Of a stretch of 64,000 nt of DNA, positions 1 through 9,044 are shown in pieces. The notes beneath the pieces are model-generated. The model saw only the letters and a list, made by a program, of their open reading frames with translations, ran no database searches and was not told where the DNA came from. Position numbers and translations under genes: made by a program. The DNA comes from an uncultured Clostridia bacterium (lineage in GTDB: Bacteria; Bacillota; Clostridia; Christensenellales; CAG-138), in the NCBI GenBank assembly GCA_944366945.1, contig CALVWJ010000009.1:1-64000 (forward strand), given 5' to 3'. How positions within the stretch are numbered: the stretch's first letter is position 1; every line of letters begins with the position of its first letter.

Positions 1-690
1 TACACATAGCGAGGCGGTTTGACAAAAAACCGCATTTTTGCAGATAGTCGCCTTTCCTAAATAAAACGCCCCAGTGGGGCCAGTTGCTCCAGTAGGACCA
101 ATAGCACCAGTGGGCCCCGTTGGGCCAGTGGGACCACCAGCAGGGCCAGTAGGGCCAGCTAATCCAGTAGGACCTGTAGGGCCAGTGGGGCCGGTGGCCC
201 CCGTGAAACCCATGGGGCCAGTAGGCCCTATTGATCCTGTGGGGCCGGTAGGACCAGTGGGACCCGTAGGGCCCGTTACGCCTGCGGTGCCCGCTCGACC
301 ATTTGCACCAGTAATACCTGCAGGACCGGTAGGACCGGTAGGACCAGTAGAACCGGTAGAACCGGTAGGGCCGGTAGGGCCAGTAGGACCGGCGGGACCT
401 GCAAAGCCGGTAGGACCAGCAGGGCCGATTGGGCCAGTTGTTCCAGTTGGGCCAGTTGCTCCAGTTGCTCCAGTTGCTCCAGTTACCCCAGTAGGACCAG
501 TTGCACCTGTTGACCCCATGGGCCCTGTTGCGCCAGTGGGGCCGGGTATTCCTGGAAATCCCATGGGTCCCGTTGCGCCTGTTGGACCCGTTGCACCGGG
601 CATACCTATGCATGAATTACATTTGCAGTGCAAATGACTATGATGGATATCTTTGTACTCTGGCAACGCTTTTACCTGCTTTCTCACCAT
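1..690 (-). CDS. collagen-like Gly-X-Y repeat surface protein, C-terminus beyond window
   Basis: The minus strand is open for 230 codons from an ATG at 690 to the left edge. Residues 1-28 are a short His/Cys-rich head ([12 protein letters not shown]). From about residue 29 to 206 the protein is Gly-X-Y triplets, mostly GPT, GAT and GPA, the composition of bacterial collagen-like exosporium or surface filaments such as BclA. One triplet phase break (GPAGGPT) lies near 137-145. The last visible residues (after GPTGAF) start a non-collagen C-terminal domain with several Cys. No strong ribosome binding site is seen; the start is preceded by a 12-bp direct repeat (GGTTAAACTATT twice). The long GPV-rich frame on the plus strand is its antisense shadow. 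In spore formers such proteins form trimeric hair-like filaments; that role is inferred. Confidence 0.8.
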   Translation of the reverse strand, partial: MVRKQVKALPEYKDIHHSHLHCKCNSCIGMPGATGPTGATGPMGFPGIPGPTGATGPMGSTGATGPTGVTGATGATGATGPTGTTGPIGPAGPTGFAGPAGPTGPTGPTGSTGSTGPTGPTGPAGITGANGRAGTAGVTGPTGPTGPTGPTGSIGPTGPMGFTGATGPTGPTGPTGLAGPTGPAGGPTGPTGPTGAIGPTGATGPTGAFYLGKATICKNAVFCQTASLCV

Positions 691-888
691 AATAGTTTAA
701 CCAATAGTTTAACCCCATTTTAATATATTCCATGATGTTGCATGAATGTTCGCATTTATAAGTAACATACTTTCTGAGATGTGCAGCACAAATAGCATAG
801 GATATGTTCTGTTTCAAAACTCAATTTAAAAACATGCAAAGATGCTTTGAAGCATTCACGATAGATTAGGATAATATAACAAATAAAA

Positions 889-920
889 GGCAGGCTGCAT
901 GCTGCAAGCCTGCCTTTTTT
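889..920 (-). terminator. intrinsic terminator after the aminotransferase gene
   Basis: An 8-bp perfect stem (889-896 with 907-914) is flanked by T-runs on both sides, so it can end transcription on the minus strand (TTTTATTT after the stem). It lies 12 bases past the aminotransferase stop. The rest of 691-931 holds only AT-rich sequence, presumably the promoter of the collagen-like gene. Confidence 0.75.
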
Positions 921-931
921 GACAGAGAAGC

Positions 932-2128
932 TTATTTCTTCAATTCATTATACTTTTGGATGCCAAGGGCAAGCAAATCCATTGCGCGCTCAAGGTCTGC
1001 CTGCTTAAGCACATAAGCAAGGCGGACTTGATCCTTGCCATGGCCGGGCGTAGCAAAGAAGCCTTCGCCTGGTGCATACATTACGGTTTCGCCATTGTCT
1101 TCAAACTCCGTAAGAAGCCATTTCTGGAAATCGTCCGTGTTGTCCACGGGGAGCTTTGCCATAACATAGAACGCACCTTTAGGCTCCTTGCAAACGACGC
1201 CGGGAATTTCCTGGAGCTTTGCATAGATGGTATCACGGCGCCGTTTATATTCCTCGCGCACAGCATCGAAATAGGACGGATCAACAGAGTAAAGCGCAGC
1301 AGAGGCAATCTGATCCAACGTGGCCACAGAAAGGCGAGCCTGGCAGAATTTCATAATCTGCTGTTGAAGCTCCTTGTTGCGGGTGATGAGCGTGCCGATG
1401 CGCGCGCCGCAGGCGCTAAAACGCTTGGAAACAGAATCAATAACAATTGCGTTTTCGGCAATATCGTCAAATTGAGCAATGCTTTGAAGCGGTTCACCGC
1501 CATATACGAACTCGCGGTAGACCTCATCTCCGATCAAGAACAGGCCGTGTTCCTTTGCGATATCAGCAAGCATGCGCAATTCCTCTGGCTTAAGCACGAT
1601 ACCGGTTGGATTGCCGGGATTGGTAAACATGATCGCGCGTGTTTTTTCATTAATGAGCGCTTCAATCCGATCCCGTTTTGCGAAATTGTAGCCTTCTTCG
1701 GGCGTGGTGGTCAGCGGGCGGATGGTTGCGCCAGTTGCACGCACAAAAGTGTTGTAATTTGGATAGAAAGGTTCTGGAACGATAATTTCATCGCCATCGT
1801 CCAGGATGCAGTTGAGCACGATGGAGAGTGCTTCGCTGCCGCCCGTTGTGATGACAACGTCGCTTGTCTCCAGCTTAATGTTGAGGTTGGCGTAATATTT
1901 TTTAACCGCCTCAATCATTTCCGGAATGCCGGGGGAAGGGGCATATTCAAGAACGGGCTGCTGGAAATTCCGGATCGCATCAAAATAGGCCTGCGGCGTT
2001 TCGATGTCGGGCTGGCCGATATTGAGGTGGTAGATTTTCGTGCCGCGCTTCTTTGCCTCAACTTGGTAAGGGTAAAATTTGCGGATGGGCGAAAGATTGC
2101 ATTTCTGCACTTTGCTGGAGAACTTCAT
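932..2128 (-). CDS. class I/II PLP-dependent aminotransferase (aspartate aminotransferase-like)
   Basis: A 398-residue fold-type I aminotransferase. Visible motifs are NPGNPTG (170-176), DEVY (201-204), and the PLP-binding lysine in DSVSK (Lys235) followed by the GARIG segment. Length and motif order fit the aspartate aminotransferase subgroup, which moves an amino group between an amino acid and 2-oxoglutarate in the cytoplasm; the exact amino acid cannot be read from sequence. A strong AGGAGG lies 5 bases before the ATG. It is 55 bp downstream of the VanW gene on the same strand and is followed by a terminator, so it probably ends a two-gene operon. Confidence 0.88.
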   Translation of the reverse strand: MKFSSKVQKCNLSPIRKFYPYQVEAKKRGTKIYHLNIGQPDIETPQAYFDAIRNFQQPVLEYAPSPGIPEMIEAVKKYYANLNIKLETSDVVITTGGSEALSIVLNCILDDGDEIIVPEPFYPNYNTFVRATGATIRPLTTTPEEGYNFAKRDRIEALINEKTRAIMFTNPGNPTGIVLKPEELRMLADIAKEHGLFLIGDEVYREFVYGGEPLQSIAQFDDIAENAIVIDSVSKRFSACGARIGTLITRNKELQQQIMKFCQARLSVATLDQIASAALYSVDPSYFDAVREEYKRRRDTIYAKLQEIPGVVCKEPKGAFYVMAKLPVDNTDDFQKWLLTEFEDNGETVMYAPGEGFFATPGHGKDQVRLAYVLKQADLERAMDLLALGIQKYNELKK

Positions 2129-2183
2129 GGAAAACCTCCTAATGTATTAATTGGGCTTGCCCCAAATGGAAAGCACAAATCAG

Positions 2184-3773
2184 TTAAGAGCCCGTGCTGC
2201 CAGGCTGCGGCAAACTGGGATCCCCCGTGCCAACGGTTTTCTTTTCAGTCACGGCGTTATAAGTTTCCGAATAAAGCGTTTCAGTTGACTCCAGCACGCC
2301 GTCGCGATACAGGTCACGGTATGCGGTCACTTGGTATCCCGTGCGATCCTGCACGGTTACCTCTTCGTAGCCAAGCGGCCATGAGGGCTCCTCTGTAATA
2401 ATAGGTTCACCCGGATCGATCTCTGCGTCTACAACGCCGCGCACTTCATACGTAACGCCCTCTGGAAGCGGTTCGCCGTAAATATAAACGGTCATCGTAT
2501 ATTCTTCCTGGTCACAGTAGGCGAAGATATAAAGCGGAGCACTGGTATTATTCACAAAATTAAGGCTTTTTCCACTTTCTACAGTGCCGGTAACCGTGGA
2601 ATCCAGTCCTTTATCTACATAACTGGAAGGCCAAGAGTGGTGCCTCCGCTCCGTGATGGAGATACCTTCGATGCCTTGCGCAAGGATTTCCTCTAGTGTA
2701 GAGCCGCGCTGCATGGAGGCATTTGCGCGCAGAAGCGCACAGTAAAGCGTTGTGCTGACTTGGCAAATGCCGCCGCCCGGCTCATCTTCGTAACGTTCAC
2801 CGCTCACGATGCCAGGCGCAAGTGGCCAGCCGCCTTCCTCCGTGCGCGGGCCAATAAACGCGTTAAAGTTGAATTCCTCACCCGGCTCAACTTTTGCGCC
2901 GTTAAGCAGCGTGGTCGCTTTTTGAATGTTACCTACACGGTTTTCATTGCGTGCCGCTCTGCTGCCGCCAAAGCTTGTCTGATATTCGGCGCGATATTGC
3001 GTAACCTGTTTAAGCTCTTCGACTGTGCGCGTGGGCGAAGCATATTCCAACTCAGGAGTTAACGTTGCCGAATACTCCCCTTGCGCCATCAGTGACAGGA
3101 TTTCCTCAAAAAGGGCATCTTGATTGAGAATATAGCCATCCGAACCTTCCGTATAGGTGAAAGCAGGGGAGTCCGTAGTTGTAACAGGTATTGCGGAAGG
3201 CTCTACGGGCGCCGTGTCCACAGCGGCGCCAATTGCAGCCAAACGCGCCAAAAGCGTTTCGCGATCTGGAACGAGGCAAACAAAATAGGCCTTTCCATTC
3301 TCCTTGATCTCGCGTGCAAGGGCGTTATTCTGAACCAAAGTACCGGTTTTTCCCAGTAAAATCGCTTCATCAAGCACTTGTTCCAGCGTGGAGGAGGGAG
3401 CCATATCGGCTGCTGTGAGCACCCAGAACGCGGTACCATGACGCACGGTGATGTTTATTGAGGAGAGGGCTGCATCAAGCTCAGCCTGGACAGCAGCGCT
3501 TGCTTGTGCCCGCGTCATCCCGGAAACATCCACGCCGTTGATGGTTATCCCTTCCAAAAACGTGCCTTGCGATTTTAGCGCCGAAAGTTGTGCTTCATTT
3601 GGCTTTTCCACAAACAAATGCAACACAAGCAGGACTGCCGAAACCAGAAGCAGGCCGAAAAAAACGAGCTTTGTTATATTTACAAGGCGCTTAAGGCGCA
3701 AATGCGCCTGCCGAGCGCGGTTTTGCGTTGAGGCTCCAGCGCGTGCGCCGGGAGCAGCGGGGCGTTTTTCCAT
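2184..3773 (-). CDS. VanW family membrane-anchored protein with G5 domain
   Basis: A 529-residue protein with a basic cytoplasmic N-terminus, one membrane segment (about 33-55), a peptidoglycan-binding-4-like region, a VanW domain (about 275-405, with the GGGICQVSTTLY motif) and a C-terminal G5-like domain (about 450-515) that may bind cell-wall sugar. VanW proteins occur in some vancomycin-resistance clusters, but most homologues are housekeeping envelope proteins of unknown function; nothing here suggests resistance. The ATG at 3773 has GAGGT about 10 bases upstream. It is divergent from rnjA and has its own promoter. Confidence 0.85.
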   Translation of the reverse strand: MEKRPAAPGARAGASTQNRARQAHLRLKRLVNITKLVFFGLLLVSAVLLVLHLFVEKPNEAQLSALKSQGTFLEGITINGVDVSGMTRAQASAAVQAELDAALSSINITVRHGTAFWVLTAADMAPSSTLEQVLDEAILLGKTGTLVQNNALAREIKENGKAYFVCLVPDRETLLARLAAIGAAVDTAPVEPSAIPVTTTDSPAFTYTEGSDGYILNQDALFEEILSLMAQGEYSATLTPELEYASPTRTVEELKQVTQYRAEYQTSFGGSRAARNENRVGNIQKATTLLNGAKVEPGEEFNFNAFIGPRTEEGGWPLAPGIVSGERYEDEPGGGICQVSTTLYCALLRANASMQRGSTLEEILAQGIEGISITERRHHSWPSSYVDKGLDSTVTGTVESGKSLNFVNNTSAPLYIFAYCDQEEYTMTVYIYGEPLPEGVTYEVRGVVDAEIDPGEPIITEEPSWPLGYEEVTVQDRTGYQVTAYRDLYRDGVLESTETLYSETYNAVTEKKTVGTGDPSLPQPGSTGS

Positions 3774-3794
3774 CGTATTTCATACCTCATTGAA

Positions 3795-3823
3795 ATTATA
3801 CAACAAGTTTACCGTTTGGGCAA
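3795..3823 (-). promoter_or_regulatory. sigma-A-type promoter of the VanW-aminotransferase operon
   Basis: On the minus strand, TTGCCC (3823-3818), a 17-base spacer and TATAAT (3800-3795), followed 21 bases later by the VanW start codon. Confidence 0.7.
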
Positions 3824-3868
3824 CAGCCCCCGCGGCAATTGAAGACGATTGTTCACAAATTCCGCGGC

Positions 3869-3897
3869 TTGTTAGAACTGGAAAAAAAGAGTATACT
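3869..3897 (+). promoter_or_regulatory. sigma-A-type promoter of rnjA operon
   Basis: TTGTTA (3869-3874), 17-base spacer, TATACT (3892-3897). The expected transcript start near 3904 supports the TTG start of rnjA at 3969 over the ATG at 3912, which has no ribosome binding site. Confidence 0.75.
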
Positions 3898-3968
3898 AAA
3901 ATCGAATAAATATGGGGAGAGGAATCCCCGTTCAATGGATAAATACGGAAGGAAAGAGAGGCTTTCAT

Positions 3969-5639
3969 TTGGCATCCAAATCAAAAGCAAGGCTCAAGAT
4001 CATCCCGCTTGGCGGCGTGGGTGAGATTGGCAAAAATATGACCGTGGTTGAATACGGCAAGGATATCGTGGTGGTGGATTGCGGGTTGATTTTCCCGGAT
4101 GATGATATGCCCGGCATTGACCTCGTGATTCCGGATATGACCTACCTGGAAAAAAACGCGGAAAAACTGCGCGGCATTCTAATTACCCATGGGCATGAAG
4201 ATCACATTGGCGCAGTCCCCTATGCGTTGAAAAAATTCCAGACGCCGGTTTTTGGCACGCGCCTTACCATGGCGCTTATCGAGCATAAACTGGATGAAGC
4301 AAAGATCAAGAATGCGGACCTGCGCTGCATCTCACCCGGAGATAAAGTGCAGCTGGGTTGTTTTACGGTGGAATTCATTAAAACCAGCCATTCCATTGCA
4401 GGCGCGGTGGCAATTGCGATTATAACGCCAGTGGGCACGCTCATCCACACTGGCGACTTCAAAGTAGATTATACCCCGCTGGATGGGGAACCCATCGATG
4501 TAGCGCGTTTTGCGCATTATGGTGCCAAGGGTGTCCTTGCGCTTATGAGCGACTCTACGAATGCGGAGCTTGCGGGACATACACAGTCCGAACGGGAAAT
4601 CGGAAAAACTTTTGAACATTATTTTGAGATTGCAAAAGGGCGCGTGATTGTAGCAACGTTTGCCTCAAACATTTACCGCATCCAGCAGATCGCGGATGTG
4701 GCGATTGCGCATGGGCGCGTAATCTGCTTCCAGGGGCGCAGCATGGTAAACATCGCCAAGGTAGCAAGCGAGCTTGGCTATCTGAACATTCCAGTTGAAA
4801 AGATCATGGAAGTGGAGAAGCTGCGCAAAATCGACGATGAGAAAGTTTGCGTGATCACAACGGGCAGCCAGGGCGAACCCATGAGCGGCCTGTTTCGGAT
4901 GGCGAACGCTTCACACAGGCTTAACATCGGCAAGGGCGATACAGTGATTATCTCCGCCTCCTCGATCCCGGGCAACGAGATCGCCGTTTCCCGTGTGATC
5001 AATCAGCTGTATCAAAAGGGCGCCAAGGTGGTATATGATCGCATGGCGGATGTGCATGTATCCGGCCATGCAAGGCGCGAAGAACTTAGGTTAATGTTTA
5101 CGCTGACAAAACCAAAATACTTTATTCCGGTTCACGGCGAGGCGCGCCACCTTTATCAGCACGCAGAGCTTGCAGAGGAGATGGGGATTCCTTCGGAAAA
5201 CATCGTGGTGCCGGAGATTGGAAGCGTCATTGAGCTTACGCGCAATGAAATCCGGCTCAATGGCGCCGTGCCTGCTGGCAGCGTGATGATCGACGGCAAC
5301 AGCATTGGCGAAATTGGGGATGTTGTGCTGCGGGATCGCAAATTGCTCGCTGAAGAAGGGCTCTTTACGGTGGTAATCCTGCTGAAGAAGAAAACTGGCG
5401 AGCTGGCAGCTCCTGCAGAGGTCATTTCGCGTGGGTTTGTTTATTTAAAGAATTCGGAAGAACTGGTAAAGGAAGCGCGCGCCCTCGTCAATGAGCTTGC
5501 TTCCCAATTCGCAACGGCGCACCGCTCGGAATGGTCCTCCATTAAAAACAATATCCGGGCGTCGCTTAAGAGCTATCTGTACAATAAAACAAAGCGTACA
5601 CCGATGATCTTCCCGATCATTGTGGAGATCGAAGAGTAA
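3969..5639 (+). CDS. rnjA: ribonuclease J
   Basis: A 556-residue metallo-beta-lactamase/beta-CASP ribonuclease with endonuclease and 5'-3' exonuclease activity in mRNA decay and RNA maturation. The zinc motif HGHEDH is at 74-79, preceded by the family N-terminus with LGGVGEIGKN. The beta-CASP segment and the C-terminal HVSGHA and PVHGE motifs are present. I chose TTG 3969 because AGAGAGG lies 7 bases before it and it gives the usual family length; an upstream ATG at 3912 would add 19 atypical residues without a ribosome binding site. It heads a co-directional run with ylbF-like, mltG and U32 genes. Confidence 0.93.
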   Translation: MASKSKARLKIIPLGGVGEIGKNMTVVEYGKDIVVVDCGLIFPDDDMPGIDLVIPDMTYLEKNAEKLRGILITHGHEDHIGAVPYALKKFQTPVFGTRLTMALIEHKLDEAKIKNADLRCISPGDKVQLGCFTVEFIKTSHSIAGAVAIAIITPVGTLIHTGDFKVDYTPLDGEPIDVARFAHYGAKGVLALMSDSTNAELAGHTQSEREIGKTFEHYFEIAKGRVIVATFASNIYRIQQIADVAIAHGRVICFQGRSMVNIAKVASELGYLNIPVEKIMEVEKLRKIDDEKVCVITTGSQGEPMSGLFRMANASHRLNIGKGDTVIISASSIPGNEIAVSRVINQLYQKGAKVVYDRMADVHVSGHARREELRLMFTLTKPKYFIPVHGEARHLYQHAELAEEMGIPSENIVVPEIGSVIELTRNEIRLNGAVPAGSVMIDGNSIGEIGDVVLRDRKLLAEEGLFTVVILLKKKTGELAAPAEVISRGFVYLKNSEELVKEARALVNELASQFATAHRSEWSSIKNNIRASLKSYLYNKTKRTPMIFPIIVEIEE

Positions 5640-5656
5640 AGAAAGGAGAAAACAGG

Positions 5657-5998
5657 ATGATTTATGATAAGGCGCGGGAGCTTTCCCGCATGCTTGCAGA
5701 AAGCGAAGAATACAAGGCATACAAAGAAACGCGCGAAAAGGCCCTCGCAAACGAAACAACGAAGGCTCTGATTCAAGAATACCATCAACTTCAGATGAAG
5801 GCGCAGGCTGCCTTAGTACAGGGAAAAAAGGACGATGCTTGTATGGAGCGCCTGCAGAAGATCGGGGAAGTGCTTCAACTCAACCGTGATGCATCCGATT
5901 TCCTGCTGGCTGAATATAAACTGAATGTGATGTTGGGCGATGTTTACAAGATCCTTGCCGAAGCGATCGATATCGATCTCGGCATGCTGGAAGGATAA
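5657..5998 (+). CDS. YlbF/YmcA family protein (Ric-type)
   Basis: A 113-residue helical, charged protein of the Com_YlbF family. In Bacillus, YlbF, YmcA and YaaT form the Ric complex, which acts with RNase Y in mRNA processing and affects competence and sporulation. Its place directly after rnjA fits a role in RNA metabolism. AAAGGAG lies about 9 bases before the ATG, and the stop is two bases from the mltG start, so the genes are co-transcribed. Confidence 0.8.
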   Translation: MIYDKARELSRMLAESEEYKAYKETREKALANETTKALIQEYHQLQMKAQAALVQGKKDDACMERLQKIGEVLQLNRDASDFLLAEYKLNVMLGDVYKILAEAIDIDLGMLEG

Positions 5999-6000
5999 CT

Positions 6001-7176
6001 ATGGAACGTAGCAATGGCGGCCATCGCCGCACCAACGACCCGGACTTTAAACGCGCCTGGCGACGCTTTCGCCCGCTCATTGTGCTTTTGTTAAGCCTGG
6101 GTATCTGCATAACGATTTTGGCTGTTGGTGCAAATATTGCGTTTCAGAAGCTGTTTGCGCCTGTAGATGAAAACGATGCAACCCCCGTTACGGTTACAAT
6201 CCCTTCGAGCTCCGGCGCATCGAGCATTGCGCGCATCCTTTATGAAGCGGGTGGAACGGATGCAGAAGGAAACCAGCTTCCGGGTTTGATCTCAAGCAAA
6301 ACCGTATTCAAAATCTACGCGGATTTTACGGGAAAAACCAGCAAGCTCAAAGCGGGTACTTATGTACTTTCTCGCAACATGGATATCGGGGAAATTCTAG
6401 ATATTATCTGCAAGGGAAACCCGCCGCGCACCACTATGCGTTTGACCATATCAGAAGGCATGACGGTGGAGGGCATTGCAGAGAAACTCGTTTCGCTGGG
6501 CGTGCTTTCCGATGCCGAGGAATTCCTTTCCCTGTGTAGAACGGGCGAAGAATTCGATAATGCGTTTCTGGCGGATATTCCGGAAAATCCGGAGCAAGCG
6601 CGCAACTATGTGCTGGAGGGCTACCTTTTCCCGGATACCTACGAAATTTACACCGATGAATCCGCAGAATCCATTATTTCGCGCTTGTTGCGGCGCTTTG
6701 CCGAAGTGTATAAGGAGGAATATGCGGCTCGCGCTGAGGAGCTTGGCATGACGATGGATGAGGTGATCACGCTTGCATCCTTGATCGAAAAAGAAGCGAA
6801 GGTTGACAGCGATTTCGCAAAGGTCTCGGCAGTGTTCCATAATCGCTTAGAGGCTGGAATGAAGCTGCAATCCGATGCGCCGCTCAAGTACATCTTTAAG
6901 ACCACGGATACGCTTACCTATACCGAAGCGCAGATGCAGGATCCTTCGCTATACAATACGCATGTGCATGAAGGGCTTCCGCTTGGCCCCATCTGTAACC
7001 CGGGTGAACGAGCAATCCTTGCGGCGCTTTACCCCAACGAGGATTATGTTTCCGAAGGCTTCCTGTATTTCTGCTTAATGGATCCCACCACAGGCGAGAA
7101 CGCTTATGCGAAAACGCTGGAAGAGCACAACGAAAACGTGGAACGGTATAAGGATTTATGGAACACAACGGAATGA
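6001..7176 (+). CDS. mltG: endolytic murein transglycosylase MltG
   Basis: A 391-residue YceG-like protein with a basic cytoplasmic tail, one membrane segment (about 25-48) and an extracellular catalytic domain. The family motif LEGYLFPDTY is present, and the catalytic glutamate is the first Glu of SLIEKEA (Glu263). MltG cuts nascent glycan strands and so sets their length. Its end overlaps the start of the U32 gene. In Bacillus, yrrL (mltG) is likewise upstream of the U32 pair yrrN-yrrO, so this is conserved synteny. Confidence 0.92.
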   Translation: MERSNGGHRRTNDPDFKRAWRRFRPLIVLLLSLGICITILAVGANIAFQKLFAPVDENDATPVTVTIPSSSGASSIARILYEAGGTDAEGNQLPGLISSKTVFKIYADFTGKTSKLKAGTYVLSRNMDIGEILDIICKGNPPRTTMRLTISEGMTVEGIAEKLVSLGVLSDAEEFLSLCRTGEEFDNAFLADIPENPEQARNYVLEGYLFPDTYEIYTDESAESIISRLLRRFAEVYKEEYAARAEELGMTMDEVITLASLIEKEAKVDSDFAKVSAVFHNRLEAGMKLQSDAPLKYIFKTTDTLTYTEAQMQDPSLYNTHVHEGLPLGPICNPGERAILAALYPNEDYVSEGFLYFCLMDPTTGENAYAKTLEEHNENVERYKDLWNTTE

Positions 7177-8450
7177 GCGGCGCTGCGCGCCGCGCCCTAC
7201 CGGAACTGCTTGCCCCGGCGGGAAATATGGAGCGCTTGGAGACGGCGCTGCGCTTTGGCGCAGACGCCGTCTATCTCGGCACGGAAACGATGAGCTTGCG
7301 CAATTATGCGGATAATTTTCGGGGCGATGCGCTGAACAAGGCATGCGAAACAGCGCATGCGCAAGGAAAGCGGGTTTATGTTGCCTGCAATGCCTTTGCG
7401 CGCGATGCGCAGATGCGTGACCTGCCGCCGTTGTTGCGCGCGATCCGCACTGCGGGGGCGGATGCGCTGATCGTGAACGATCCAGGTGTAATCCGCGTGG
7501 CGCGGGATACTGTGCCGGAACTGCCGCTGCATTTGAGCACCCAGGCCAATACGCTCAATGCGGAAGCTGCGCTGTTCTGGCATGAGGCAGGCATCCGCCG
7601 CATCGTGCTTGCCCGGGAGCTTACCCTAGCCGAAATTAAAGCCATGCGCGCGATACTGCCGGAAACGCTGGAGCTTGAGATCTTTGTGCATGGTGCGATG
7701 TGTGTTTCCTACTCCGGGCGCTGCCTTTTGAGCAATTATATCGCGGGGCGGGATTCGAACCGCGGTGAGTGTGCGCAGCCTTGCCGCTGGACGTACGAGC
7801 TAAGGGAACGCGGCCGCGACGGAGCATATTTTGGCATAGAGCAGGATGCACTTGGCACATATATTCTAAACGCACGGGATTTGAACCTCATCGGCCATTT
7901 GCCTGCGGTATTGGAAACCGGGGCATGCAGTTTGAAGATCGAAGGCAGGATGAAATCGGTTGCATATGTTGCAACGGTTGTAAATGCATATCGCATGGCG
8001 CTCGATCATTATGCAGAAGAACCGAATGCACCGCTGCCGCATGCCATCGCAGAGGAGCTCAATTATGCAAGCCACCGGCCCTATACAACGGGGTTCGCTT
8101 TTGGCGATCCAGGCGCGGCGGGGCAGGCTCCTGCCTCAGCGGATTATGTTTCGGATGCGCAGATCAGCGCCGTTGTGCTTTCCTATGATGCAGCCTCGCA
8201 AACCGCCCACGTTCTGCAACGCAACCGCTTTTTTGATGGGGATACGCTTTCCATCCTTTCTCCGGGCGATATTGCCAGGACCTTTGTTGTGCATGGCATC
8301 CGCAACGAAGCAGGCGAAGCGCAGCAAAGCGCGCCTCACCCCAAGCAGAGCCTTTTCCTCGGTTGCAGCGAGCCGCTTAAAGCGGGGGACATTTTAAGAA
8401 AAATCCTCCCGCAAGAAGAGAAAAAGAGCGAGGGCAACGGAAAGCAATGA
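7173..8450 (+). CDS. peptidase U32 family protein (TrhP-like tRNA hydroxylation factor)
   Basis: A 425-residue U32 protein beginning with the family segment PELLAPAGNMERLETAL and containing the signature around EIFVHGAMCVSYSGRCLLS, followed by SNRGECAQPCR. These Cys residues may hold an iron-sulfur cluster. Members such as E. coli TrhP and Bacillus YrrN/YrrO make 5-hydroxyuridine at tRNA position 34, although the family was first named as collagenase-like peptidases. The ATG at 7173 overlaps the mltG stop (ATGA), suggesting translational coupling; an ATG at 7158 in the same frame is an alternative. Confidence 0.85.
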   Translation: MSGAARRALPELLAPAGNMERLETALRFGADAVYLGTETMSLRNYADNFRGDALNKACETAHAQGKRVYVACNAFARDAQMRDLPPLLRAIRTAGADALIVNDPGVIRVARDTVPELPLHLSTQANTLNAEAALFWHEAGIRRIVLARELTLAEIKAMRAILPETLELEIFVHGAMCVSYSGRCLLSNYIAGRDSNRGECAQPCRWTYELRERGRDGAYFGIEQDALGTYILNARDLNLIGHLPAVLETGACSLKIEGRMKSVAYVATVVNAYRMALDHYAEEPNAPLPHAIAEELNYASHRPYTTGFAFGDPGAAGQAPASADYVSDAQISAVVLSYDAASQTAHVLQRNRFFDGDTLSILSPGDIARTFVVHGIRNEAGEAQQSAPHPKQSLFLGCSEPLKAGDILRKILPQEEKKSEGNGKQ

Positions 8451-9044
8451 AGGCAGACATATGGCCAGCCTTAAGGCGAACTGCCAGAAAGCCTTTACAG
8501 CCTTGTCGGGTACAAAACGTAACCGCAAGGGATTTGCTGAATTTGCAGGTACGCAGAAAGCTTTCTTACACGGGAGCTTCCAGAATGGCTCGCGCATGAA
8601 TGCAGCATATCCAGTCTCATACCCTGGCCAGAGCAGAATTGTATTGCCTGCCCGGCATATGGAAAATCCCGAAAAGGCGCAGGCAAAGCAGCCTTCGGGA
8701 GGCTGCGTCGGATTCAACGACGCAAGGTGAAGCGTAAGCCCTGTTGAGGATGTATTGCAAAGCCGCAACTACCTTATGCGACAATGCATCCCTTGCATGG
8801 CACACCAATGGAGTCCATGCAAGGCACAAAAAGTCGGTATAACTGTTTTTCTTGATAGTCAAAGGGTAGGCGAAAACGCCTATCCTTATCTTATGCCTGT
8901 ATGTTGCTAATGCACGAAAAGATGCATCATACCAGCAAAGAGGTAACCGCAGAGTGAATCCAAAGCGCAATTGAAATGCAGGTTCTATCTGTTACATCAA
9001 AACGGCAACTCTGCTGCGTATGCACAGGCTGCCTGCCAGAAAAT
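8451..9044. other. 594-bp intergenic stretch with several hairpins
   Basis: No convincing gene. Visible structures are a GCAGCC/GGCTGC hairpin (8688-8706), a perfect 10-bp inverted repeat (8791-8800 with 8815-8824), and a 9-bp stem with AAAA loop (8864-8885) that could end transcription from the U32 operon. Short open frames on both strands have no ribosome binding site or recognisable domain. Confidence 0.5.

Noticed and set aside
74..637. 187-codon plus-strand frame rich in GPV
   Set aside because: It mirrors the Gly-X-Y gene on the minus strand, has no ribosome binding site, and the minus strand gives a typical collagen-like protein.
74..690. Short-period repeats resembling a CRISPR or satellite
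   Set aside because: Nine-base periodicity comes from Gly-X-Y coding; there are no spacers.
956..2398. 480-codon plus-strand frame
   Set aside because: Lies antisense over the aminotransferase and the end of the VanW gene, both recognisable; its sequence has no known domain.
8461..8730. 89-codon plus-strand frame after the U32 gene
   Set aside because: No ribosome binding site or recognisable domain; overlaps hairpins.
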